Of a DNA stretch of 64,000 nt, positions 43,249-51,077 are shown one piece after another. The stretch lies in the NCBI RefSeq assembly GCF_007993045.1, contig NZ_VOOR01000019.1:1-64000 (forward strand), in the 5' to 3' direction. The notes beneath the pieces were generated by a model, which was given only the letters and a program-made list of their open reading frames with translations, had not been told where the DNA came from and ran no database searches. Each line of letters starts with the position of its first letter. The first letter of the stretch is position 1. The position numbers and the translations under genes are program-made. This DNA is from Phaeodactylibacter luteus. GTDB taxonomy: Bacteria > Bacteroidota > Bacteroidia > Chitinophagales > Saprospiraceae.

Positions 43249-44211
43249 CTAGAGCTCGCCCTCGAAGAGGGATTCGACAAAGGCACGCTTATTGAAGATT
43301 TGCAGCTGCGTAATACCTTCCCCTACCCCAATATACTTAATAGGGACTTTGAACTGATCGGAAATGCCTATGGCCACCCCCCCTTTGGCTGTCCCATCCA
43401 ATTTGGTGAGTGCCAGGGCGGAGACATCTGTGGCATCGGTAAAGTGCTTAGCCTGCTCAAAAGCATTTTGCCCTGTGGTTGCATCAAGGACAAGGAGGAC
43501 CTCATGCGGGGCGCCATCCAAGCTTTTGCTTACCGACCGGCGAATTTTGGACAGCTCGTTCATGAGGTTGATTTTGGTATGCAAACGCCCGGCGGTATCA
43601 ATGATAGCGACATCGCAATTGTGCTGAATAGCGTACTGTACCGTTTCGAAGGCGACTGCAGCGGGGTCAGCCTGCATGCCTTTGCTGTAGAAGTCGCAGC
43701 CTACCCTTTCCGACCAGATTTTCAGTTGGTCCACGGCAGCAGCCCGGAAGGTATCGCCTGCTCCGAGAACGACCTTTTTGCCTTGGGACTTGTACTGATG
43801 CGCAAGTTTGCCGATGGTGGTGGTCTTCCCGACGCCATTGACCCCTACAACCAAGATGATACAAGGCTTTGCGGCAGAGGGCAGGGTATAGTCTTCGAGA
43901 TCTACCGTATTGTGCTCAGCCAACAGCTGCACAATCTCATCGCGGAGCAGCTCATTCAGCTCTTTGGTAGTCACATACTTATCGCGGCGCACCCTTTGCT
44001 CAATGCGGTCAATGATCTTGACGGTGGTATCTAAGCCTACGTCTGAAGAGATCAGGATAGATTCGAGCTCATCAAGCACCTCGTCGTCTACAGTAGACTT
44101 ACCGGCCACGGCTTTGGTAATTTTACCAAAGAGGTTGCTTTTTGTTTTTTCGAGCCCCTTATCGAGGTCTTCCTTCTTGTCTTTGCTGAAAAATTTCTTG
44201 AAAAAACTCAT
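43249..44211 (-). CDS. ftsY: Signal recognition particle receptor FtsY
   Basis: SRP receptor GTPase that docks ribosome-nascent-chain complexes at the membrane. The N domain spans about residues 15-95, then the GTPase motifs: GVNGVGKTTTIGKLAH (P-loop), DTFRAAAVDQL, DTAGRLHTKINLM (G3), TKLDGTAKGG (G4 and the SRP-specific insert) and YIGVGE. The 320-residue length is typical of Bacteroidota, with only a short basic/acidic A region at the N terminus (MSFFKKFFSKDKKEDLDKGL). The neighbours DUF4295, rpmG and rpmB form the usual Bacteroidota gene order, but a terminator separates them from ftsY. Confidence 0.97.
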   Translation of the reverse strand: MSFFKKFFSKDKKEDLDKGLEKTKSNLFGKITKAVAGKSTVDDEVLDELESILISSDVGLDTTVKIIDRIEQRVRRDKYVTTKELNELLRDEIVQLLAEHNTVDLEDYTLPSAAKPCIILVVGVNGVGKTTTIGKLAHQYKSQGKKVVLGAGDTFRAAAVDQLKIWSERVGCDFYSKGMQADPAAVAFETVQYAIQHNCDVAIIDTAGRLHTKINLMNELSKIRRSVSKSLDGAPHEVLLVLDATTGQNAFEQAKHFTDATDVSALALTKLDGTAKGGVAIGISDQFKVPIKYIGVGEGITQLQIFNKRAFVESLFEGEL

Positions 44212-44238
44212 AGTGATAGGTTATGCCCGGAATATACA

Positions 44239-44273
44239 AAGAGGCTTCTCTTTACACGAAAGAAAAGCCTCTT
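44239..44273 (-). terminator. Terminator after the rpmB-rpmG-DUF4295 unit
   Basis: Inverted repeat AAGAGGCTT at 44239-44247 and AAGCCTCTT at 44265-44273, followed by TGTATATT on the minus strand. It lies between the DUF4295 gene and ftsY. Confidence 0.6.
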
Positions 44274-44305
44274 GGCATATCAATGGAGCTTGTAAACAAG
44301 CAGAA

Positions 44306-44482
44306 TTACTTGCTAGCGAAGAAATCCTTAACGGCATCTTTGTGGATCATCACCTCTTTGTAAGAGTACTTGCCCGTTTTGGGGTCCTTGATGCTCTTGA
44401 TAACTTTCACATGGTCGCGGCCTGAACCTGCGTTAGCGGCACGTTGTGCGACCCGGGCGTTTTTAGATACTTTCTTAGCCAT
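44306..44482 (-). CDS. DUF4295 family small basic protein
   Basis: 58-residue basic protein, MAKKVSKNARVAQRAANAG at the start and KDAVKDFFASK at the end, read by hand from the sequence. It matches the DUF4295 family, which occurs in Bacteroidota next to rpmB and rpmG. Its basic composition and position suggest a ribosome-associated protein (inference). It starts 73 bp downstream of the rpmG stop and is followed by a terminator. Confidence 0.88.
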   Translation of the reverse strand: MAKKVSKNARVAQRAANAGSGRDHVKVIKSIKDPKTGKYSYKEVMIHKDAVKDFFASK

Positions 44483-44555
44483 TATGCTGCAATTTAAAAA
44501 TAATTAGAGAAGATTGACACCACAAAAGTAAGCCATTCAGCCTATACAGGCAAGT

Positions 44556-44744
44556 CTACTTGATTTCCCGGTGTACCGTTACCCGTTTCAGTACAGGGTT
44601 GTACTTCTTCAGCTCAAGGCGGTCAGGCGAGTTTTTGCGGTTTTTCTCTGTAACGTAGCGGGAAGTACCAGGCATCCCAGTTTTCTTATGCTCAGTGCAC
44701 TCCAGGATAACCTGAATGCGGTTGCCTTTGCTTTTCTTTGCCAT
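44556..44744 (-). CDS. rpmG: 50S ribosomal protein L33
   Basis: 62-residue L33 of the large subunit. Recognised by [20 protein letters not shown] and the end [21 protein letters not shown]. Only one cysteine is present, so this is the zinc-free (C-minus) form. Lies between rpmB and the DUF4295 gene. Confidence 0.96.
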   Translation of the reverse strand: MAKKSKGNRIQVILECTEHKKTGMPGTSRYVTEKNRKNSPDRLELKKYNPVLKRVTVHREIK

Positions 44745-44802
44745 TGCTCAAAAATTTATAGACTTAAGGCTTGGCGGGCGGCCACCGAGCCAGAATATAT
44801 CT

Positions 44803-45051
44803 TTACAGTTCTACGCCAACGTCGAAGCCTTTGAACTTCTGACGCTTGAGGAACTCGTAAATGCCGATTTTATCAATAGTGCGCATTGCGTGCGCAGAGA
44901 CTTTAATGGTCACCCACTCATTCTTTTCCGGAATGAAGAAGCGCTTCTTGTGCAGGTTGGGTACGAAGCGGCGCTTAGTCTTGCGGTTAGAGTGAGATAC
45001 GTTGTTCCCGGCCACCGGGCGCTTACCAGTAAGTTGACAAACCTTAGACAT
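44803..45051 (-). CDS. rpmB: 50S ribosomal protein L28
   Basis: 82-residue L28 of the large subunit. Begins [20 protein letters not shown] and includes [18 protein letters not shown]. It has only Cys5, so this is the zinc-free form. It leads the rpmB-rpmG-DUF4295 unit; the tRNA-Arg gene and its promoter are directly upstream and may drive the whole unit. Confidence 0.97.
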   Translation of the reverse strand: MSKVCQLTGKRPVAGNNVSHSNRKTKRRFVPNLHKKRFFIPEKNEWVTIKVSAHAMRTIDKIGIYEFLKRQKFKGFDVGVEL

Positions 45052-45145
45052 GTCGTATTCCTTTTAACCAAACAGCTCAACGCTCGGCAACTGAGGCTCG
45101 CGGCATTGAGCTGATTGTGATGTTGTGTGGTATTTCGAGAAGTAG

Positions 45146-45219
45146 TGACTCTGTCAGGATTCGAACCTGAAACCTCTTGATCCGTAGTCAAGTGCTCTAT
45201 CCAGTTGAGCTACAGAGCC
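45146..45219 (-). tRNA. tRNA-Arg (anticodon ACG)
   Basis: 74-nt tRNA without encoded CCA. The acceptor stem pairs GGCTCTG with CAGAGTC (one G-T pair), the discriminator base is A, the T arm contains GGTTCGAATCC, and the anticodon stem-loop CTTGA-CTACGGA-TCAAG gives anticodon ACG for arginine CGN codons. Confidence 0.95.
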
Positions 45220-45238
45220 TTTTTGCTGTTAGCGGCTG

Positions 45239-45270
45239 CAAAGATAAGTAAGCGTTTTTAATCCAGCAAA
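45239..45270 (-). promoter_or_regulatory. Promoter of tRNA-Arg and probably rpmB-rpmG
   Basis: On the minus strand TTTG (45267-45270), a 20-bp spacer, then TATCTTTG (45239-45246). This fits the Bacteroidota TTTG-N19-21-TAnnTTTG promoter exactly. The tRNA 5' end is 20 nt downstream. A second TATCTTTG at 45315-45322 lacks a -33 element. Confidence 0.75.
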
Positions 45271-45331
45271 TAATTTTTCAAAAAAGTTGCTGCCGCCTTA
45301 TCGTTGCGGGATGGCAAAGATAAGAAAGAAA

Positions 45332-45366
45332 CCCCAAAGCCGGAAAAATAATTTCCAGCTTTGGGT
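45332..45366 (-). terminator. Terminator of the YrdC-like gene
   Basis: Inverted repeat CCCCAAAGCCGGAAA (45332-45346) with TTTCCAGCTTTGGG (45352-45365), T-runs on both sides. It lies 15 bp past the stop of the YrdC-like gene and can work in either direction. Confidence 0.7.
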
Positions 45367-45380
45367 TTTTTCTGCCCCTA

Positions 45381-45986
45381 TCATTCCCTGAGGAACTCAA
45401 GCTCATCCTTGGCACTAAGCTGTACCATCACCGAGGGCTGTGCCAAGGACTTATCGCTGCGGCGGTGATGAACGATATAATCTACCTGCTCGATCACATC
45501 TGAGCTGACGGCGCCGAAATTGGCTGGGAACCTGCCCAGCCTGAGGTCGGCAGGCAAAGCGACGACAGGCTTGCCCAGGGCACGGATCAGCTCCCGGCAG
45601 TAATCGTCCTGTACGATACGGATAGCCACGCTCCCATCGGGGTGCAAAGCTTCGGCAGGCAGGTTGCGGGCAGCCGGGTAGCGTACCGTAAGCGGCCGGA
45701 GGTGGAAGTGCAGCAGGGTCTCAATACGCGGGTGGAATTCTTCCACGTACTGTTGCAGCATAGCCGGGGAGTCTACTAATAGCTCGAGATATTCATCGGG
45801 AGCCAATTCTTTCAAAGCACGCAGTTTGGCCACTGCTTCAGGCGAGGTAGCATCTGCGCCGATGCTCCACACCGTGTCTGTGGGGTAGAGCACTATGCCG
45901 CCACGCCTCAACACCTGCAAAGCCGGCTTGAGGTCGTAACGGGCAGCGGCCGGGGCCCTCCCGTTTGTAAAAGTCATCATACCCAT
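45381..45986 (-). CDS. YrdC/TsaC-like domain protein with altered active-site motifs
   Basis: 201-residue protein of the YrdC/Sua5 fold, whose members make threonylcarbamoyl-AMP for the t6A modification of tRNAs. The fold is evident from LRRGGIVLYPTDTVWSIGADA (residues 28-48) and VAIRI. However, the catalytic segments differ from TsaC. The LKxRP...K substrate loop reads LKELAPDEYLEL, the S-A-N motif (LVSTSANLSG in E. coli) reads VVALPADLRLG, and the GPVT element reads RPLT. It may be a non-catalytic or altered-specificity paralogue. The gene has its own terminator and no close partner. Confidence 0.8.
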   Translation of the reverse strand: MGMMTFTNGRAPAAARYDLKPALQVLRRGGIVLYPTDTVWSIGADATSPEAVAKLRALKELAPDEYLELLVDSPAMLQQYVEEFHPRIETLLHFHLRPLTVRYPAARNLPAEALHPDGSVAIRIVQDDYCRELIRALGKPVVALPADLRLGRFPANFGAVSSDVIEQVDYIVHHRRSDKSLAQPSVMVQLSAKDELEFLRE

Positions 45987-46059
45987 AGTAGTTTCAGTTA
46001 TGTACGTAATAACACGCTTACCTGCCGATCAGGCAGAGCCGTTGAAAATGCCTATTTTT

Positions 46060-46199
46060 GAGCGTGTTGGGAATTTAGTAATCGGCCTGTCCCGCTAGAC
46101 AGCGGGACACTTTTTTGCTTACACTTCGCCCCGAAAACCATCCTTTAGCTTTGGCTAAGCTCCGGTTCTCGACTAGAAGGCCAAAATCCCAAGACGCTC
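46060..46199. mobile_element. 140-bp MITE-like element with inverted ends
   Basis: Ends GAGCGTGTTGGGAATTT and AAAATCCCAAGACGCTC are an imperfect inverted repeat that shares GTGTTGGGA with the element nested in copy E. The flanks are TTT and TTA, an imperfect 3-bp match. Inside is a terminator-like hairpin GTCCCGCT-AGAC-AGCGGGAC followed by ACTTTTTT (46089-46116). No reading frame. The internal sequence is not similar to that of the 34404-34595 element. Confidence 0.6.
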
Positions 46200-46409
46200 T
46201 TAGATACGGTTTTTGATGAATCGCCCTGGCCACAGATTGGCCAGAATTGCCGGCTGTCCGGCGAAAGCACCTGACTCCGGCAAAGGAAGGTCTTGTCAAA
46301 AAGATTGCGAACAGCTAAAATATGCGGCCAAAGTCAGAGGCAGTTCAAAACTATCCCTATCTTAATCTGCTGCTTCTTATTGGTAGGGCAAAGCCTGCAC
46401 TGCCGATCA

Positions 46410-46438
46410 TTTGAATCTTTAGTCCATTAATAACCTTG
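46410..46438 (+). promoter_or_regulatory. Candidate promoter for the 46485 gene
   Basis: TTTG at 46410-46413 and TAACCTTG at 46431-46438, spacer 17 bp. The -7 box has one mismatch to TAnnTTTG and the spacer is short, so support is weak. Confidence 0.3.
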
Positions 46439-46484
46439 TTTTGCCGGCACTATTGCCTGCCTCCAATAAATTCACATAGGAACG

Positions 46485-48761
46485 ATGCCGAATCTCTGCA
46501 TATTATACCGCCCGCTCATTTTTCTATCGCTCCTGCTCAGCCCGGCAGGGGCTGCACAGGCTGCGCACATCATCGGGGGCGAAGTGACCTACGAGTGCCT
46601 TGGCTGGACAGGCGGCGACCCCAACAGCGGCACCCGGGCGTACCAGTTTTATATGAACATTTACCGGGATTGCCAGGGGGGCGGAGCGGCATTTGACTCC
46701 GCTCCGGGCGCAGCTTTCAACGCAACGGCCACGGTTTTCCGCGCAAGCGATGACGAGCCACTGATGATCATCAACCTAGGCTCCCCTACCATCAACTTTG
46801 TTGACCCCGAAGTGGGCAACCCCTGCATCATCGTGCCTTCAAACGTCTGTGTCCAACAAGGGGTTTACACCTTCCCCATTCTCGACCTCCCTGTTTTGGA
46901 CGAAAGCTATTACATCACTTATCAGCGGTGCTGCCGCAACAACACCATTACCAACATCATTGACCCCGGCGGCTCCGGCGCTACCTACTCCATTGAGCTG
47001 ACCGCCGCCGCTCAGGCTGTATGCAACAACAGCCCAACGTACAACTTCTTCCCGCCCCCTGTCATTTGTGCGAGCGAGCCTTTAAATTTTGACCACTCTG
47101 CCACCGATGAAGACGGGGATCAGCTCGTTTATGAATTTTGTGCCCCTTTTCTGGGAGGCGGGCTAAATTTTGATTTCCCCTTTGAGGAAGATGGGCTTGC
47201 GCCCAACCCGGAGTCTCGCCCTCCCTATGAACCCGTGGACTTCCTTAGCCCTTTCTATACCCCTACCAAACCATTGGGGGTAACGACAGATATTGCCATA
47301 GACGTGAACTCTGGCCTGATCACCGGCACACCGCTCGACTTGGGGCAGTTCGTAGTGGGCGTTTGCGTAAGCGAATTCCGGAACGGGGAGCTGCTCAGCG
47401 TTGTACGCCGCGACTTCCAGTTCAATGTAACCACTTGCGACCCTGTGGTCAGGGCGGATATAGCAGAAGATAATGCCGTCGGTGCAGACTTGTACATTTC
47501 CCAGTGCGCCAACCGGAATGTATTCATCATCAATGAAAGCTTTGACCAAGCCTTTATTGATGAATACCGATGGGAGTTCGACCTCGGGGGGGGTAGGGAT
47601 ACGGTACTGAGCACCTGGAATGCACTGCTCGACTTTCCGGAGTACGGCACCTTTCCCGGCCGGCTCTTGCTGAACCCTGGCTCTGAGTGCGGAGATACTG
47701 CCAATATCATTGTAGAGCTGTTCCCTGAAATCAATGCGGACTTCAGCTCCTCTTACGATACTTGTGTGGCAGGGCCGGTACAGTTTACGCCAGAGATAGA
47801 AGCCGGAGCGGCTGTCGTCAACTACGCTTGGGATTTTGGCAACGGCGATGGCTCTTCTAATGAAGCGCCCAACTACAAATTTGCAGAAGCCGGCACCAAA
47901 CTAGTGCGCCTAAGGGCGATAGACGAAAATGGCTGCCGGGATTCTACCATTAAGGCCATCGACTACTTCCCTGTACCAGCCCTGATCCTCGTTTCGCCCA
48001 ATACTTTTGAAGGCTGCGCGCCAGCCAGTATTTTCTTTGACAACCTTTCTGAGCCCGTCAATACCAGCTATACTACGTTTTGGGATTTCGGTGATGGGGG
48101 TACCTCCAATGACATCAGCCCGACCCATGTTTTCACAAAAGAGGGTGTCTTTGACGTTCAGTTGGAAATCACTTCCCCTATCGGATGTGTGACAGATACC
48201 ATCTTCCCGGCACTGATCAGGGTAGAGCCTGCTCCAGTGGCGAACTTCACTTTCTCGCCAGACCGCCCGGACAACTTCAACCCTGAGGTCGTATTCACAG
48301 ACCTATCGACTGGGGTTGACCAATGGTTCTGGCAGTTGGAAGGGCCTGTGACATCAACCCTTCAGCACCCCACACACGTATTTAGAGATACAGGGCGGCA
48401 GGAAGTCAGGCTGGTCGCCACCCATCCACTTGGTTGTCAGGACACTGCCGTGCAGGTGGTGGACATACGGCCGCAGACAACCTTTTTCCTGCCCAATGCA
48501 TTTACACCCAACGATGACGGGCTGAATGATGTCTATAAAGGGAAAGGGTTCCTGCGGGGGTACAGCGGCTTCGAGCTCCTGATCTGGAACCGTTGGGGGG
48601 AAGTTGTTTTTTCCTCAACTGACCCACAAGAAGGCTGGGACGGGAAGTTCAGCAATAGCGGTCAGCCCGCCCCTCAGGGCAGCTATCTGGCCCGGCTGAC
48701 CTATACCGGCCCAAGGGGCGAGCCCGTAAGGATACAGTCGACCGTCACCCTCATACGCTAA
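46485..48761 (+). CDS. Secreted PKD-domain protein with T9SS type B (CHU_C) sorting domain, paralogue 1
   Basis: 758-residue exported surface protein. Signal peptide to about residue 27 (LLLSPAGAAQA). A cysteine-rich N-terminal region starts HIIGGEVTYECLGW and includes YITYQRCCRNNTITNII and CASEPLNFDHSATDEDGDQLVYEF. Three PKD-like domains lie at about 417-660, for example YAWDFGNGDGSSNEAP and WDFGDGGTSNDISPTHVF. The C terminus FLPNAFTPNDDGLNDVYKGK ... LLIWNRWGEVVF ... GWDGKF ... PQGSYLARLTY is the CHU_C/gliding-associated T9SS type B signal. Probably a surface adhesin. The next gene (52 bp away) is a paralogue over its full length. Confidence 0.88.
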   Translation: MPNLCILYRPLIFLSLLLSPAGAAQAAHIIGGEVTYECLGWTGGDPNSGTRAYQFYMNIYRDCQGGGAAFDSAPGAAFNATATVFRASDDEPLMIINLGSPTINFVDPEVGNPCIIVPSNVCVQQGVYTFPILDLPVLDESYYITYQRCCRNNTITNIIDPGGSGATYSIELTAAAQAVCNNSPTYNFFPPPVICASEPLNFDHSATDEDGDQLVYEFCAPFLGGGLNFDFPFEEDGLAPNPESRPPYEPVDFLSPFYTPTKPLGVTTDIAIDVNSGLITGTPLDLGQFVVGVCVSEFRNGELLSVVRRDFQFNVTTCDPVVRADIAEDNAVGADLYISQCANRNVFIINESFDQAFIDEYRWEFDLGGGRDTVLSTWNALLDFPEYGTFPGRLLLNPGSECGDTANIIVELFPEINADFSSSYDTCVAGPVQFTPEIEAGAAVVNYAWDFGNGDGSSNEAPNYKFAEAGTKLVRLRAIDENGCRDSTIKAIDYFPVPALILVSPNTFEGCAPASIFFDNLSEPVNTSYTTFWDFGDGGTSNDISPTHVFTKEGVFDVQLEITSPIGCVTDTIFPALIRVEPAPVANFTFSPDRPDNFNPEVVFTDLSTGVDQWFWQLEGPVTSTLQHPTHVFRDTGRQEVRLVATHPLGCQDTAVQVVDIRPQTTFFLPNAFTPNDDGLNDVYKGKGFLRGYSGFELLIWNRWGEVVFSSTDPQEGWDGKFSNSGQPAPQGSYLARLTYTGPRGEPVRIQSTVTLIR

Positions 48762-48812
48762 ATCAGGCGCAATGGCGTTCTAGATATACCTCAACCCGAG
48801 AAAACTGCACAT

Positions 48813-51065
48813 ATGACCATGCATAGCAACCTTCTAAAAAGTATACTGCTTATCGCTGCGCTCGCAGGCAGCAGCCCTCTTCTGGGCAAGCACATCATCG
48901 GCGGCGTGATGACCTACGAATGCCTTGGGGGAGATCAATACCAGATCACCCTAAGGGTATACCGTGACTGCAACTGTACAGACTGTGCCGATTTTGACGG
49001 GGTGGCGAATATTGCGGTTTACAATTGCAGTGGCAACTGTGTAGGGGAAAGCCAAAGCAACCCGGTACAACAAATTGACGTTCCGCTTTTGGATGTACAA
49101 AATGTCACTGAGCCCGATTATCCTTGTCTAGTCCCCCCGGATGTATGTGTGCAGGAAGGTATTTATCAGTTCAATTTGACGCTGCCAGAATCTCCAGAAA
49201 GCTACTTCATCGCCTATCAGCGTTGCTGCCGGAACATCACGGTCTCCAACCTGATTGCCCCTGGGGATACGGGGGCGACCTACTTTGTAGAAATCACGCC
49301 TGAGGCGCAGCAAGGGTGCAATAGCAGCCCTGTATTCAATGAGTTCCCCCCTATCGTCATCTGCGCGGGCGCCCCGCTGGAGTTTGACCACAGCGCTACG
49401 GATCTAGATGGGGACCAACTGGTCTACTCCCTTTGTGCCTCTCACGATGGCGGGGGCAACCTGCTCTCCTCTGGCTTGTACGAAACTTGTGATGGGGCAC
49501 GCCCCAACCCGGCCTGCCCGCCTCCTTACGACAATATCAATTTTTTCAGCCCTACCTACACCCCCACACAACCTATGGGGGCAGATGCCAACCTCTCCAT
49601 CGACCCCAACACTGGCTTGCTGACAGGCACGCCTAACAATTTGGGGCAATACATCGTGGCCGTCTGTGTAGAAGAATACCGCAACGGTGTCCTGATCAGC
49701 CGCACCACTCGAGATTTCCAGTTCAATGTAGCCAGCTGTGACCCCACCGTAGTCGCTCAGGTAGATGCCACCACCGTTACGCCCGACCTCGAATACGTCA
49801 TCACTTCCTGCGGGGAAAACACCATCGCTTTCGGCAACGAAAGCTTCCAACAGGCGAATATCGATACTTACGAATGGCGGTTTATGATTGAAGGCCAACA
49901 AACCTCCTTTAATGATTGGGAGCCGACGGTCTCCTTCCCCGATACCGGGGTATACTATGGCAACCTCATTTTAAACCCCGGCACCATCTGCGGGGATACA
50001 GCAGACATCCGCGTGCAGATTTACCCGGACCTCACTGCAGATTTTGATTTCGAATACGATACCTGTGTGGCAGGGGAGACGGTCTTTGAGGACCTCTCCA
50101 TTGCTGAGTCTGGAGAAATTACAGCCTGGTCTTGGGATTTTGGGGACGGCGGAGCATCAGAGATGCAGGACCCTATTTACACCTACGCGCAGCCTGGCAG
50201 TTTCCCTGTCGCTTTAACGATTACCGACATCAATGGGTGCCAGGATACACGCGAGCGGATCATTGACTACTTCCCTGTGCCGGAGGTAATTGTTATTGCA
50301 CCCAGCGAATTCAATGGTTGTGCACCGGCTAGTATATTCTTTGACAACCTTTCCACCCCCATCAGTGAGGCCTACGATATTACTTGGGAGTTTGGGGATG
50401 GGGGCAGCAGTGGGGCCATCAGCCCGACGTATACCTACAACGCCCCCGGTACTTATACGGTAGCGATAGACATCGTCTCTCCGCTTGGCTGTCAGACCGA
50501 CACGACCTTTGGCAACCTCATTACTGTCAGGCCTTCCCCAGAAGCCGGTTTTACGTATATGCCCGAACAGCCCAGCAATATTGTGCCGACAGTCACCTTT
50601 ACGGATGCATCATCCGGAGCCATACGCTGGTTTTATGATTTTGGGGACGGGCGCAGCTCCACCATGCCGAGCCCTGCCCACACTTACCGGGATACAGGCG
50701 TTTACGAGGTCCTCCAAATTGTCACTCACCCTAGCGGTTGCCTAGATACAGCGGTACAAGTGCTGGATGTGGTGCCGGAGGTCCGCTACTTCTTGCCCAA
50801 TGCTTTCACCCCAAACAGCGACGGCCTCAACGACGAATACAGAGGGACCGGTGTGCTGGAAGGGGCTTCGGGCTTCCAACTGCTCATTTTCAACCGCTGG
50901 GGCGAACAGGTTTTTGAAACAGACGACCCTCTCGAAGGCTGGAACGGCCAAAAGAACAATATGGGCGACCCTGTCCCTGCAGGAGTGTATATGGTTTTGG
51001 TGAAATTTAGAGGCCCAAGAGGGGAGCCTTACGAATATCAGAGTACAGCGACGGTGGTCCGATGA
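48813..51065 (+). CDS. Secreted PKD-domain protein with T9SS type B (CHU_C) sorting domain, paralogue 2
   Basis: 750-residue tandem paralogue of the preceding gene. It shares the N-terminal signature HIIGGVMTYECLGG, the YFIAYQRCCRNITVSNLIAP segment, FDHSATDLDGDQLVYSLC, and three PKD-like domains from about residue 408 (WSWDFGDGGASEMQDP, WEFGDGGSSGAISPTYTY, FYDFGDGRSSTMPSPAHTY). It ends with a CHU_C type B sorting domain from about residue 656 (FLPNAFTPNSDGLNDEYRGT ... GWNGQKNNMGDPVPAGVYMV). The N-terminal regions differ most just after HIIGG, where this copy has a CNCTDCADFDG loop. It follows its sister by 52 bp and is convergent with the next gene. Confidence 0.88.
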   Translation: MTMHSNLLKSILLIAALAGSSPLLGKHIIGGVMTYECLGGDQYQITLRVYRDCNCTDCADFDGVANIAVYNCSGNCVGESQSNPVQQIDVPLLDVQNVTEPDYPCLVPPDVCVQEGIYQFNLTLPESPESYFIAYQRCCRNITVSNLIAPGDTGATYFVEITPEAQQGCNSSPVFNEFPPIVICAGAPLEFDHSATDLDGDQLVYSLCASHDGGGNLLSSGLYETCDGARPNPACPPPYDNINFFSPTYTPTQPMGADANLSIDPNTGLLTGTPNNLGQYIVAVCVEEYRNGVLISRTTRDFQFNVASCDPTVVAQVDATTVTPDLEYVITSCGENTIAFGNESFQQANIDTYEWRFMIEGQQTSFNDWEPTVSFPDTGVYYGNLILNPGTICGDTADIRVQIYPDLTADFDFEYDTCVAGETVFEDLSIAESGEITAWSWDFGDGGASEMQDPIYTYAQPGSFPVALTITDINGCQDTRERIIDYFPVPEVIVIAPSEFNGCAPASIFFDNLSTPISEAYDITWEFGDGGSSGAISPTYTYNAPGTYTVAIDIVSPLGCQTDTTFGNLITVRPSPEAGFTYMPEQPSNIVPTVTFTDASSGAIRWFYDFGDGRSSTMPSPAHTYRDTGVYEVLQIVTHPSGCLDTAVQVLDVVPEVRYFLPNAFTPNSDGLNDEYRGTGVLEGASGFQLLIFNRWGEQVFETDDPLEGWNGQKNNMGDPVPAGVYMVLVKFRGPRGEPYEYQSTATVVR

Positions 51066-51077
51066 TCTCCCCAGCCA

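Larger units (their letters stand above)
45987..46484. other. 498-bp intergenic region before the surface-protein island
   Basis: Contains the MITE-like element at 46060-46199 and a possible promoter at 46410-46438. Nothing else recognisable; short reading frames in it have no supporting features. Confidence 0.5.
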
